DNA of 64,000 nucleotides from CAWFKW01 sp963816535 (GTDB lineage: Bacteria > Bacteroidota > Ignavibacteria > Tepidaquicellales > OLB5). The position numbers were made by a program, and so were the translations under genes. The notes under the pieces were generated by a model. The model saw only the letters and a program-made list of their open reading frames with translations. It was not told where the DNA came from and did not search any database. The first letter of the stretch is position 1. Every line of letters begins with the position of its first letter. The stretch spans positions 1,674,001 to 1,738,000 of the forward strand of contig CAWFKW010000003.1 in the NCBI GenBank assembly GCA_963816535.1, given 5' to 3'. Shown here piece after piece: positions 9,480 through 17,959 of this stretch.

Positions 9480-10478
9480 ATGAAAAACCTAAAGGGTTTT
9501 CTAATATTATCTTTTCTACTGCTTGCAGTATTATATTATTCATGCGATGATTCAGGGGTTACGCCGCCTAATCTGCCAACCGGCAAAGTGGCGCTCACGC
9601 CCGTAAATTTGAAAAATCTAAACCAATCAGATGACGGGATTTTCCAGCTTTGGGCATATTTTGACAGCGCCGCGCCATCTTGGGTAAGCCTCGGCAGATT
9701 TAATATTGACGCAAACGGAGGTATAATAAGCGAAACAGGCGGCTCGATGACCTTCTCATTTGGCGCCGATACGCTAAGGATGAGTAAAATGACAGTTTTG
9801 TTGATCTCGATAGAAGCACCCGGAGTAAATAATCCGTTTCCGGGTCCATCACACCTTGTTGCAGCATCGATAACGAATTCAAATTTTTATCTTGATTCAA
9901 TTTCGGCGACTCTCACGATGGCGGACGCGAATGCGCTTGGTGCGGCAGGTTCTATCTTGATGTCAGATACTGCTCTGCGGGAATTTTTCTATATAGCATC
10001 TCCAACCACCAACAATGTGAATTGTTCGCAAGGGCTGTGGTTCTGCGATGCGGCCGGGAACAGCAGTTTTCCGCCGGCGCTGGACCTCACCGCCAACCCC
10101 GGATGGTTCTATAAGTTATGGGTTCTTAATAACGTGACAAACACATATATATTCTGCGGCTCATTTACATCTTTTGTAGGTCCCGATAACGATTCAGCGG
10201 GCGCGTGCAGAGGGCCGATAGATACTTTTTATAATGCGCCCGGCCAGGATTTTATCCAGTCAGGCGGCGGATGCACAGCTATAACGAACCTTAACGACGG
10301 GAACCACGGAACATTTATCTCGCTTGAACCAAGAACTAGGTCGAACAATTCGCAGCCGTTCTTCCTTGAGCCATATACTCAACCAATCATGTCTGGTGGA
10401 TGCAATTTACACCAGATAACAAAGCAGTACGCATCGCTGTTTCCGCGGGCTTTGGTAAGAATTAGTAAGGTGAGGTAG
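9480..10478 (+). CDS. hypothetical lipoprotein
   Basis: The only plus-strand gene in the polysaccharide locus. I choose the ATG at 9480 because it gives MKNLKG, a hydrophobic run and an SC cysteine (LYYSCDD) fitting a lipobox, and because TGAGG lies about 9 nt upstream as a ribosome-binding site. Two in-frame ATGs upstream (9417-type frame start and 9465) are less likely. The mature protein is about 310 residues, beta-rich, with several Cys and no recognised domain. Its placement between minus-strand glycan genes suggests a late insertion. Confidence 0.6.
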   Translation: MKNLKGFLILSFLLLAVLYYSCDDSGVTPPNLPTGKVALTPVNLKNLNQSDDGIFQLWAYFDSAAPSWVSLGRFNIDANGGIISETGGSMTFSFGADTLRMSKMTVLLISIEAPGVNNPFPGPSHLVAASITNSNFYLDSISATLTMADANALGAAGSILMSDTALREFFYIASPTTNNVNCSQGLWFCDAAGNSSFPPALDLTANPGWFYKLWVLNNVTNTYIFCGSFTSFVGPDNDSAGACRGPIDTFYNAPGQDFIQSGGGCTAITNLNDGNHGTFISLEPRTRSNNSQPFFLEPYTQPIMSGGCNLHQITKQYASLFPRALVRISKVR

Positions 10479-10546
10479 AAAAAGACGAAAATAGAATGAA
10501 TTAGCAGCCTTCTCCGGGAAGAGTTATTTGACATTCTGATAAGAGA

Positions 10547-11242
10547 TCATTTTTTTTCACGCCAGCCCCATATGTAATATTGCGCATCGGATCCCATATT
10601 AAACAGAAGATCTATTATGCTGACGTAATGATCGAACGGTGAATATTGTTGGCGGTATTCGGGATAATCAGAGTAATCTTTCCAAATCAGTTCAACTCCA
10701 AACTCGCTAAAATCGCTTTCTGCGATATAGCTTTTTGCAGAAGGTCCGGAATAATATACGTCTGCTTTGCATTTCTTCAGCAGGTCCAAGAGACGATCAA
10801 GGCCTTTCCCAACAGGCGAGTAATTCAAAGAAGTATCAAATACGGTCCTGCATTTAAGAAAGTCGCAGGCTATGGTCTTTATAAGGAACTGATTAAGTTC
10901 TGAAAGAAATTCCCATTTTCTTTCAAGATATACGTGCTCAAAAAATCCTCGGTACTGTTTGTAGCCGGGGGCTTTCAGATAAAACTGCTCAATTGTCTTG
11001 AAGTGTTTCTTTGCCCATGCCGAATCCTGAATTTTCACTTCATTTATTGTTCTGTTCAGGTCGGCGCCCACAGGGACCGAAAGCCACAGCGTGCCCCCGT
11101 CTACCTTTATTTTGTTCCGGTTCCTCCAGTCGTTCTTTGTGAATTGCACGTCATCGTAAAAAATAAATAAGTCAACGTCATGTATAATATCAAAATAACC
11201 CTTCCAGGGAATATAATTTGACTGGATAACGGCAACTTTCAT
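10547..11242 (-). CDS. WbqC-like family protein
   Basis: 231 residues that match the WbqC family along their length: VAIQSNYIPWKGYF-type N-terminus (AVIQSNYIPWKGYFD, 4-18), then DDVQFTKNDWRNRN (30-43), SGPSAKSY and the C-terminal FNMG. WbqC-type proteins occur in O-antigen and capsule loci; their reaction is not well established. Operon membership with downstream glycan genes is broken by the plus-strand lipoprotein gene at 9480-10478, so it converges on that gene. Confidence 0.85.
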   Translation of the reverse strand: MKVAVIQSNYIPWKGYFDIIHDVDLFIFYDDVQFTKNDWRNRNKIKVDGGTLWLSVPVGADLNRTINEVKIQDSAWAKKHFKTIEQFYLKAPGYKQYRGFFEHVYLERKWEFLSELNQFLIKTIACDFLKCRTVFDTSLNYSPVGKGLDRLLDLLKKCKADVYYSGPSAKSYIAESDFSEFGVELIWKDYSDYPEYRQQYSPFDHYVSIIDLLFNMGSDAQYYIWGWREKK

Positions 11243-11369
11243 TAAATATACATTGGATTTATTACCGCAAAACGGAATTCGGGTGCTTTGCGCTTAATTT
11301 GTTTTGTCTTAAAAATGTGGAATGCTTTCGGATATAAAACTGAAATTGGCTGCTTCACAAAAATTATAT

Positions 11370-11927
11370 TCATTTTGTTTCAGTCAGTAATTTATAGGTC
11401 TGTTGTATGACTTTTGCATTATCTGCCAGCAGTATCAGGATCCCATCTTCTCTTATATGAGATATCTGCCAGCCCATTTTTAAAAAAAGTATTATGGAAC
11501 CGTTATTATTTTTCGGCCAGTAACCTGCCTGATGACCGTATCCGTATTCTAATCCCCTTTGACATAATTGTATAATATGATATTTTGCAAGGTTCATATT
11601 ACGTGTATTTTTTGAGGCAAATGTAAAATGGTAATTGAGCTTGCCGTCTAAAACAGACGTAAAGTTTACTAAGCATATATTATCTTTGGAATCCAGAATG
11701 CAGGAACTGAATTTGAATTTATCTTTTAATGGATTCAATAAATAGGTATCATCAGCATGCTTTCTCCATTTGTAAACGTCATAATATTCCGCAAAAGCTT
11801 CGTTTATAAACTTAGAAAATTTTCGGATATTCTTTTTCATTACTTCTTCAGTAATAAGCTGAATTCTGAAACCAAGTTTTCCAAGTTCCTCATCGACAAA
11901 TTTATTATAATCGATGATATCTGTCAT
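11370..11927 (-). CDS. hypothetical protein, possible GNAT-fold acyltransferase
   Basis: 185 residues without a family I can name. The secondary-structure pattern, an aromatic-rich N-terminal part, a central FTFASKNTRNMNLAKYHIIQLC helix and a late strand pair around GSIILFLKMGW, is reminiscent of the GNAT N-acyltransferase fold seen in glycan loci. A clear acetyl-CoA loop is not evident. It lies 19 nt downstream of a GT2 gene and is probably co-transcribed. Base composition is visibly more AT-rich than its neighbours. Confidence 0.5.
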   Translation of the reverse strand: MTDIIDYNKFVDEELGKLGFRIQLITEEVMKKNIRKFSKFINEAFAEYYDVYKWRKHADDTYLLNPLKDKFKFSSCILDSKDNICLVNFTSVLDGKLNYHFTFASKNTRNMNLAKYHIIQLCQRGLEYGYGHQAGYWPKNNNGSIILFLKMGWQISHIREDGILILLADNAKVIQQTYKLLTETK

Positions 11928-11946
11928 GTTAGTTTCAATATATTGT

Positions 11947-12897
11947 TTACTTGTAAATATTTTTAACTATATATAAAGGGCGGTTTTGCACTTGCTTGAA
12001 CATTTTTGATAGATATATTCCTATTATCCCCAGGCAAAGGGTTATGATTCCGAGTGAAAAACTGATTGACGCTAAAATTGACGTCCAGCCTAAAAAGATC
12101 AGGTCTGGGAAAAGGATCTTTCTTAAGACTAGATAAGCGGAAAATGAAAGGCTGAGAATAGTAATTATCAGCCCGAAGTAAAAAATAATTTTTAACGGCG
12201 CGGGCGAAAAAGAAGTTATGGAATTAACCGCCAAAGATATTTTTTTTATCAGAGAATAATTTGACCCCCCACCCCTGCTCATTTTCTTGATGGGTATCCC
12301 TTTCTGCCCAAAGCCAATCCAATCCATCATGCCGCCCAGGAAAAGGTTTTTGTCCCCCATGCTAACAAGTGAATCCACGTATTTCCTCGATAATATTCTT
12401 TCAGTAAGAATATTTTTAGGAACCTTAGTTTCGCTTAGCCGGTTAAAAACCGCCCAAAAGATACTTCCAGAAACGCGCTCAAACCAGCCGCCTTTCCTGT
12501 TTTCCTGGTAACCGTATACAGCGTCAAGATCTGTATTCTCAATGTTCCTGTAAAATTCAACCAAGACAGCCGGCCTTATTTCCAAATCGCAGTCTATTAA
12601 CAATACATAATCCCCGGCGCTTGCCGCAATTCCCGCAAAAAGTGCATAATGATGCCCGAAATTTCTTGCGAAATCAATAATGCATATCTGCGGATATTTT
12701 TTCTTTAGTTCAAACAGTTTGGCAAGGGAGTTATCCGGCGAGCTGTCGTTAACGCAGATTATCTCGAAATTGCTGCATTTCAAAACGCTCAACGCTTCAT
12801 GGCACTCTGAAATGAAATCATCCAAATAGTCCGCTGAGTTGTAAATTGCCGTAACAATACTGATCTTAGCGTTATTTTCTGATGCCGTAGCGGACAT
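11947..12897 (-). CDS. GtrB/DPM1-like family 2 glycosyltransferase with C-terminal membrane spans
   Basis: About 316 residues from the ATG at 12897 (MSATASENN); the frame is open to a TTG at 12936 with a GAGGAAG stretch, so a longer start is possible. The N-terminal GT-A domain has SIVTAIYNSADYL, NDSSPDNS and the metal motif LIDCDLEIRP. Two hydrophobic segments in the last 90 residues match enzymes that load sugars onto undecaprenyl phosphate for use outside the membrane. A paralogue lies at 15900-16832. The GT-C protein encoded just upstream (13037-14761) is a plausible user of the lipid-linked sugar. Confidence 0.82.
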   Translation of the reverse strand: MSATASENNAKISIVTAIYNSADYLDDFISECHEALSVLKCSNFEIICVNDSSPDNSLAKLFELKKKYPQICIIDFARNFGHHYALFAGIAASAGDYVLLIDCDLEIRPAVLVEFYRNIENTDLDAVYGYQENRKGGWFERVSGSIFWAVFNRLSETKVPKNILTERILSRKYVDSLVSMGDKNLFLGGMMDWIGFGQKGIPIKKMSRGGGSNYSLIKKISLAVNSITSFSPAPLKIIFYFGLIITILSLSFSAYLVLRKILFPDLIFLGWTSILASISFSLGIITLCLGIIGIYLSKMFKQVQNRPLYIVKNIYK

Positions 12898-13036
12898 TTT
12901 CTGGTGATTGCTTTGTAAATTAGTCAGCTTCCTCAAAACGGAAACTAAACTAAACCATTTGTAATAAAATACTTAATAGAAAATATAATATAAAGGTATT
13001 TTAAGGATGAATATTCTTTCGGCACAACCTGACGGA

Positions 13037-14761
13037 TCACTTCTTTATAACGTACAACTCATAATCGCCATTCTTTAAAGCAAGCCGCCACGGCGCGCCA
13101 AGCGAGTCAAGTATTTGTCTTCCTTTCTCAAGCCCCTGAGGGTATCGTTCCCTTGTTATAAGCAGCAATTTTCTTGCGGGATTTGTTTGCATTGATTCTT
13201 TTAGATTTTGAATGCTGGCAATAGGATTTTCCAAATAACACTGTGTAACATATGATCCGTTATATAATGTGTCAAAAGCACCGGTCATATTCTTCAGTTC
13301 GCTATAAAATTCTTTTTGAGAATTATCATGTGATACAGGGGAGAAGAGCCGGCTGCGTGTCCCGTCAAGGTCAAACTGCACTCCGTCGTTATATCCCACA
13401 TACGCATACATAATATTCGCCGAAAATCCATATACCATTATAATAATCACAGAAATCGCCGTTGCAAATTTGACCATTGTTGATTTTTTTCCATTTGACT
13501 TTTCGTAAAATTCACGAACAAGTATTGCGATAATAATTGATAAAGTTATTATACCAACAAACGGGATTCTGTATGTTGAATAAGGCGAAAACAAAATCCA
13601 CCAGAAAAATGTAATCGATGTGAACAGAAAAAGGAATCGCTCAAAGGAATTCTTCATTCTAAAGGGAAAGATTGCTAACGCGAGAACCATAACTGGTAAC
13701 GGGAAGAAACGGTTAAACAACTCAAGCTTATCTGATAGAAACGCGGTGCTTAAAGGCGCGACGGCGTCCCCGCCAAAACCGCTTATTAATACAAGAAACT
13801 TCATTAGTTTTGGGTCACGGATCAGGATTGGAACCGAGCGGATAAATATGATTCCGAAAGTGAAAATAATTGTATAAATAAAAACCTTAATAGCGCTTGA
13901 TTTTCTGTCTGTGTAGCTGAACAGCAGTAGTGAACCCAGGAGCACGATGGCAAGCTGCAGCTTTGTATTCAAAGCGAAAGAGAATAACAATGCTGCACAT
14001 AAAATCGTTTTGATACGGTAAGGAGGCTCTTCTTTTAACCAAATATACAGACCCATAAACACAAATCCCATTGATATTACTTCCCCGAAATAAGAGGACG
14101 CAACGAATCCAAATCCCGGTTGGGCAATCAATATAAATAAGGCTATTATAGCTACGCTTCTGCCGCAAAATTTTGAAATTGCGCGGAAGAATATTATCAA
14201 CGAGATCCACGAAAATAACGAGGAAATGAGTTTGAAGTAAACGACATCTGTAAGGCCGGTTTTGAAATTGATAACAGTCAAAATGTAATAAGGCAGCATT
14301 GATATATTGTCGATCAAAGATATTTTACCGTTATCCATTGCAAAGGGAATGCCCGTTTTCGCAAAATTTTTAGCATAATAAATGTACCACGCTTCATCAA
14401 ATCCCAAATCATAGTGAAATACAGCAAAATAAAAAAGCGCTACAAGATAAATAAGCGATAGATATATTAGAACTTTCAAAGAAAAAAAAGATGCTAATCT
14501 TATCAAAAAGATTTTGGTCCGCAATATCAGGCTATCGCGATAGCGACTTTGCAGAAGCCAGAGTATTACAGAAAATAATACACCGGCAATAACGAGATAC
14601 CTTAGTTCTCTGAAGAATATCGAATCAACTCTTTCCGGTGTATTAAAATTAACATGAAGAATTTTAGTTATTATCTTTGATGGATGGATAAAAAAGAGAA
14701 CTATATACACTGCAACGACGGCTAGGGTCAGAAGCCAGGAATACTTAAACGATTTACTCAT
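13037..14761 (-). CDS. GT-C type membrane glycosyltransferase (GT39/PMT-like)
   Basis: 574 residues with dense hydrophobic segments. In the first large loop it has HYDLGFDEAWYIYYAKN (about 114-130), where the conserved DE is the position of the catalytic acid in PMT/ArnT-like GT-C enzymes. The C-terminal 110 residues are soluble. Its ATG overlaps the stop of the wecE gene (ATGA), so translation is coupled to the aminotransferase. Together with the GtrB-like proteins it probably transfers an unusual sugar to a glycan or lipid outside the inner membrane. Confidence 0.75.
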   Translation of the reverse strand: MSKSFKYSWLLTLAVVAVYIVLFFIHPSKIITKILHVNFNTPERVDSIFFRELRYLVIAGVLFSVILWLLQSRYRDSLILRTKIFLIRLASFFSLKVLIYLSLIYLVALFYFAVFHYDLGFDEAWYIYYAKNFAKTGIPFAMDNGKISLIDNISMLPYYILTVINFKTGLTDVVYFKLISSLFSWISLIIFFRAISKFCGRSVAIIALFILIAQPGFGFVASSYFGEVISMGFVFMGLYIWLKEEPPYRIKTILCAALLFSFALNTKLQLAIVLLGSLLLFSYTDRKSSAIKVFIYTIIFTFGIIFIRSVPILIRDPKLMKFLVLISGFGGDAVAPLSTAFLSDKLELFNRFFPLPVMVLALAIFPFRMKNSFERFLFLFTSITFFWWILFSPYSTYRIPFVGIITLSIIIAILVREFYEKSNGKKSTMVKFATAISVIIIMVYGFSANIMYAYVGYNDGVQFDLDGTRSRLFSPVSHDNSQKEFYSELKNMTGAFDTLYNGSYVTQCYLENPIASIQNLKESMQTNPARKLLLITRERYPQGLEKGRQILDSLGAPWRLALKNGDYELYVIKK

Positions 14762-15891
14762 TTTGCACTGTAAAATTCATCGATCTTATCGGCAACAAAA
14801 TCGACATCGTCTTCGGTAAGGTCATAATACATTGGCAGCCTGAGCAGTCGATCAGAAAACATGTCGGAATTCGGCAGCGCCCTGCCATCGTGCCTGGAGG
14901 CGTAAAACGGCGAGCTATGAAGGGACAGATAATGAAATACGGCAAGGATATCGTTCTTCTTCAGATATAAGCTAAGCCCGGTCCTTTCTTCAACATTGGC
15001 GCAAAGGACATAAAATAAATGGGCGTTGTTGGTTGCATAAGATGGGATATGGGGCAGCGAAACTTTCCCGGCCGCCTCCAGCGGTTTAAGCCTTTCATAG
15101 TAGGCGTTCCAGAGCGCCTTTCTCTTGTTTTGAATTTCGTCCAGTTTTTCAAGCTGGGCATAAAGGAATGCCGCAGTAATTTCCGACGGCAAAAAGGACG
15201 ACCCGATATCGACCCAGTTGTATTTATCCACTTCTCCGCGGAAGAAAGCCGCACGGTTTGTGCCTTTTTCACGAATAATCTCGGCGCGCTTCACAAGCGA
15301 AGCATCATTAATAACTATCATCCCGCCTTCGCCTGAAATAACGTTCTTGGTTTCGTGGAAAGAAAAAGCCGACATGCTTCCGATTGAACCAAGCGGTCTG
15401 CCTTTGTAATATGAATCGATTGCCTGCGCCGCATCTTCTATAACAGGGATATTTCTGCCGGAGGAAATTCCCATGATCTCGTCCATTTGACATGCGATGC
15501 CGCCGTAGTGGACAAGGGCGATTGCCTTTGTCTTCGGGGTCATCAGTTCTTCAATTTTGCCCGGGTCGATGTTAGGGAGATCGTTCATTGAATCGGCAAA
15601 CTTTATATTTGCTCCCCTAAGAACAAATGCATTGGCCGTAGAGACAAAAGTATAGGAAGGCATGATAACTTCGTCGCCGGGTTTGATACCGGCCAGCAGC
15701 GAACACATTTCAAGCGCATCGGTGCAAGAAGAAGCGAGAAGCGCTTTTGTAAATCCGTAACGCTTCTCGAAAAACTCCTGGCACTTTTTAGAAAATGCCC
15801 CGTCGCCGGAAACTTTGCCGGAGTTTATCGCGTCTTTAATATATTCTATTTCATTGCCTATCAGGAACGGCTTATTAAACCATATCTTCAT
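14758..15891 (-). CDS. wecE: dTDP-4-amino-4,6-dideoxygalactose transaminase (WecE/RffA type)
   Basis: 377 residues. The motif order follows E. coli WecE closely: EVIMPSYTFVSTANAFVLRG (74-93), EDAAQ with the PLP-ring Asp153, the Schiff-base Lys182 in SFHETKN, IIREKGTNRAAFFRG and DIGSSFLPSE. The PLP enzyme transfers an amino group from glutamate to dTDP-4-keto-6-deoxyglucose to make dTDP-Fuc4N (or a close isomer). It precedes a GT-C gene (4-nt overlap). A formyltransferase-like gene two genes upstream could act on the amino sugar. Confidence 0.88.
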   Translation of the reverse strand: MKIWFNKPFLIGNEIEYIKDAINSGKVSGDGAFSKKCQEFFEKRYGFTKALLASSCTDALEMCSLLAGIKPGDEVIMPSYTFVSTANAFVLRGANIKFADSMNDLPNIDPGKIEELMTPKTKAIALVHYGGIACQMDEIMGISSGRNIPVIEDAAQAIDSYYKGRPLGSIGSMSAFSFHETKNVISGEGGMIVINDASLVKRAEIIREKGTNRAAFFRGEVDKYNWVDIGSSFLPSEITAAFLYAQLEKLDEIQNKRKALWNAYYERLKPLEAAGKVSLPHIPSYATNNAHLFYVLCANVEERTGLSLYLKKNDILAVFHYLSLHSSPFYASRHDGRALPNSDMFSDRLLRLPMYYDLTEDDVDFVADKIDEFYSAK

Positions 15892-15899
15892 TTTGCGTT

Positions 15900-16832
15900 T
15901 TAGTTAACCCTTTGGCTGATAATGTATAACGGCCGTTCTTTAATCTGGTCGAATATTTTACCTATATATATACCCACAATTCCCATAACAAATATTATGA
16001 TCCCTGAAAGGAACCATATAGATATAACAAGGCTTGCCCAGCCCAATACAACCACTTCGCCCAATAAATACCTTATGAAAACTATCAGCGCGTAAGCTAT
16101 TGAAGTAAATGAAACCAGGAAGCCAAACATCAATACAAGCCTTAAGGGCTTGTTCGAATTTAGAATAAGAACGTTGACGGCAAGATCTATGAGTTTTCTG
16201 AAAGAGTACCCGCTTCTGCCGGAATCTCTCCTAGAATGTTCAACGGGTATCTTTGTATGCTTAAACCCCACCCAGTTTACAAAAGAGGGAAACCACCTGA
16301 GGCTTTCCCTCATTGAGCTAATCGCTTTTATTGCGCTTTGGCTGTAAATGCCGAAGTTAGCGATGGTTGCGTCAATTTCAGTATCGGTGAGGAACGACAG
16401 CGTCTTGTGGAACATTTTTGAAGTCGCGCGCTTAACGATATTATCTTTTCTTTTGATGCGCTGGGCTAAAACGATATCGTATCCTTCAAGCGCTTTTTTA
16501 TAAAGCGAAGGAATTTCTTCCGGACGGTCCTGCAGGTCGCAGTCCATCACAACTATCCATTCACCGCGGCACTGGTCCAGCCCGGCGGTTATTGCATAAT
16601 GCTGTCCGAAGTTCCGGGAGAGATTGATCCCCACGATGCGTTTGTCTGCGGAGCTTAGCCCAAGTATAGCGTTCCAGGCGCCATCGGGGCTGGCATCGTT
16701 AACCAGAATTATCTCGTAATCGTGCGTGATCGGTTCCAGCGAAACTTTTATTCTTTCGCAAAGCGCGCTTAAGCAGTCATTGCAGCCATATACAGGAGAT
16801 ACAACGGATATTTTGGGAGAGCTACTAGCCAA
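15900..16832 (-). CDS. GtrB/ArnC-like family 2 glycosyltransferase with two C-terminal membrane spans
   Basis: 310 residues, starting at a TTG. Motifs: VVSPVYGCNDCL, NDASPDGAW, SRNFGQHYAITAGLDQ and the metal site VMDCDLQDRPEEIP, all typical of polyprenyl-phosphate sugar transferases. Two hydrophobic segments lie at about 230-300. It is a paralogue of the protein at 11947-12897. The gene is between wecE (8 nt downstream) and the formyltransferase-like gene (24 nt upstream), which ties it to the amino-sugar branch. Confidence 0.85.
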   Translation of the reverse strand: MASSSPKISVVSPVYGCNDCLSALCERIKVSLEPITHDYEIILVNDASPDGAWNAILGLSSADKRIVGINLSRNFGQHYAITAGLDQCRGEWIVVMDCDLQDRPEEIPSLYKKALEGYDIVLAQRIKRKDNIVKRATSKMFHKTLSFLTDTEIDATIANFGIYSQSAIKAISSMRESLRWFPSFVNWVGFKHTKIPVEHSRRDSGRSGYSFRKLIDLAVNVLILNSNKPLRLVLMFGFLVSFTSIAYALIVFIRYLLGEVVVLGWASLVISIWFLSGIIIFVMGIVGIYIGKIFDQIKERPLYIISQRVN

Positions 16833-16856
16833 GTATGCGGATATTTAGATTTAAGC

Positions 16857-17735
16857 TTATTTAAAACGAACCCTGAATTTCTTAAATTGAGTCAAAGCTT
16901 CATTTGAATCTTCATAGTATGCGTTTGTAATTTTCACAAGCCCCTTCCCGCAGATAACCACAGGCATTCCGCCGTCTATAAAAATGACTTTTCCGGGGCT
17001 GCGGTTTTCGATTTTGCAGTCAGGGCGGATCTCAACATCATTAATTCTCAACACTCGCCCGTCTATTTCAGAAAAAGCGCCGCGGTAAGGATAACCGACG
17101 GCATCTACGAACCTTTGAATGTAGCGTGAGCTTTTGTTCCAATCAATATGATAATCTTCTTCATCGCGCCACACGCTGTATGTTGCCTTGGATTCATCCT
17201 GTTTTCTTCCTTTAAGCTTTTTCCCGGCTGCCAGAGCCCGGTAAACAGAGTTCACAAGGCTTGAGTACATTGGGCAAAGCGTGTCTATCGCTTCGGAGAT
17301 CTTGATGGGGTAGTTTATCCGGGTTTTCAGCCGGCTTATTATGGCTCCCCTGTCATACTCCATTTCAGAGAGAATGCAGGTTACGCCCAAAGAACGCTCG
17401 CCGTTTAGCAGGCAAGAAACGAGGGGCGAGAAACCCCGGTATTCAGGAAGAATGGAATCGTGCAAAACATAAAACTTTTCATTAGATCTTATCATCCAGC
17501 GCCAGCCGATAACGAATGTGTGGGCATTTTCAAGCGAATATTCATCGTCCTTTCCGCTGAACTTTACGCCGCGCTCATTACAGAGAGTTTTTATATCTTC
17601 ATAGTAATCGTTATCTACGCTTTTATCGGGATGAGATACCACATATAAAACGCTGTCTGTCCCAAATTCATCTATGAATTTTTCAAAAGCGAAGTATCCT
17701 TTCTTATTCATTATGAAAAAAGCCGCCTTTTTCAT
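16857..17735 (-). CDS. formyltransferase family protein (sugar N-formyltransferase-like)
   Basis: 292 residues with the N10-formyl-THF transferase core: LHDSILPEYRGFSP (91-104) contains the catalytic His92 and the folate loop, and Asp128 sits in YDRGA. In Fmt and sugar formyltransferases the triad is Asn-x-His...Asp; here the Asn position is Val90. A C-terminal domain (about 195-290) follows. Beside a WecE-type aminotransferase, the likely role is to formylate a dTDP-4-amino-4,6-dideoxyhexose. The altered Asn makes the activity less certain, although a subfamily with a VLHDS-type motif may exist. Confidence 0.72.
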   Translation of the reverse strand: MKKAAFFIMNKKGYFAFEKFIDEFGTDSVLYVVSHPDKSVDNDYYEDIKTLCNERGVKFSGKDDEYSLENAHTFVIGWRWMIRSNEKFYVLHDSILPEYRGFSPLVSCLLNGERSLGVTCILSEMEYDRGAIISRLKTRINYPIKISEAIDTLCPMYSSLVNSVYRALAAGKKLKGRKQDESKATYSVWRDEEDYHIDWNKSSRYIQRFVDAVGYPYRGAFSEIDGRVLRINDVEIRPDCKIENRSPGKVIFIDGGMPVVICGKGLVKITNAYYEDSNEALTQFKKFRVRFK

Positions 17736-17959
17736 GATCTATTCACCTTGGTAACCGGAAGATAATGCCGGAAATACCGCCATATATTTATATGAGCCTC
17801 TATACAAGTCAGTCGCTGTAAAACCGTTCAATTAATTGTAAAGTTACAATTATTCGTCAATAAAGTAAATGTAATATTTGATTTACGGGACGTTTGAGCG
17901 TCCGGAGTTGGCTAAAGCGTGGATGAATTGTTTTTTAATGATCCGCCGAAATGAAAACT

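Noticed and set aside
17834..17852. TAATTGTAA/TTACAATTA inverted repeat as an operator
   Set aside because: AT-rich palindrome of 9 bp without a nearby promoter or regulator; could be chance.
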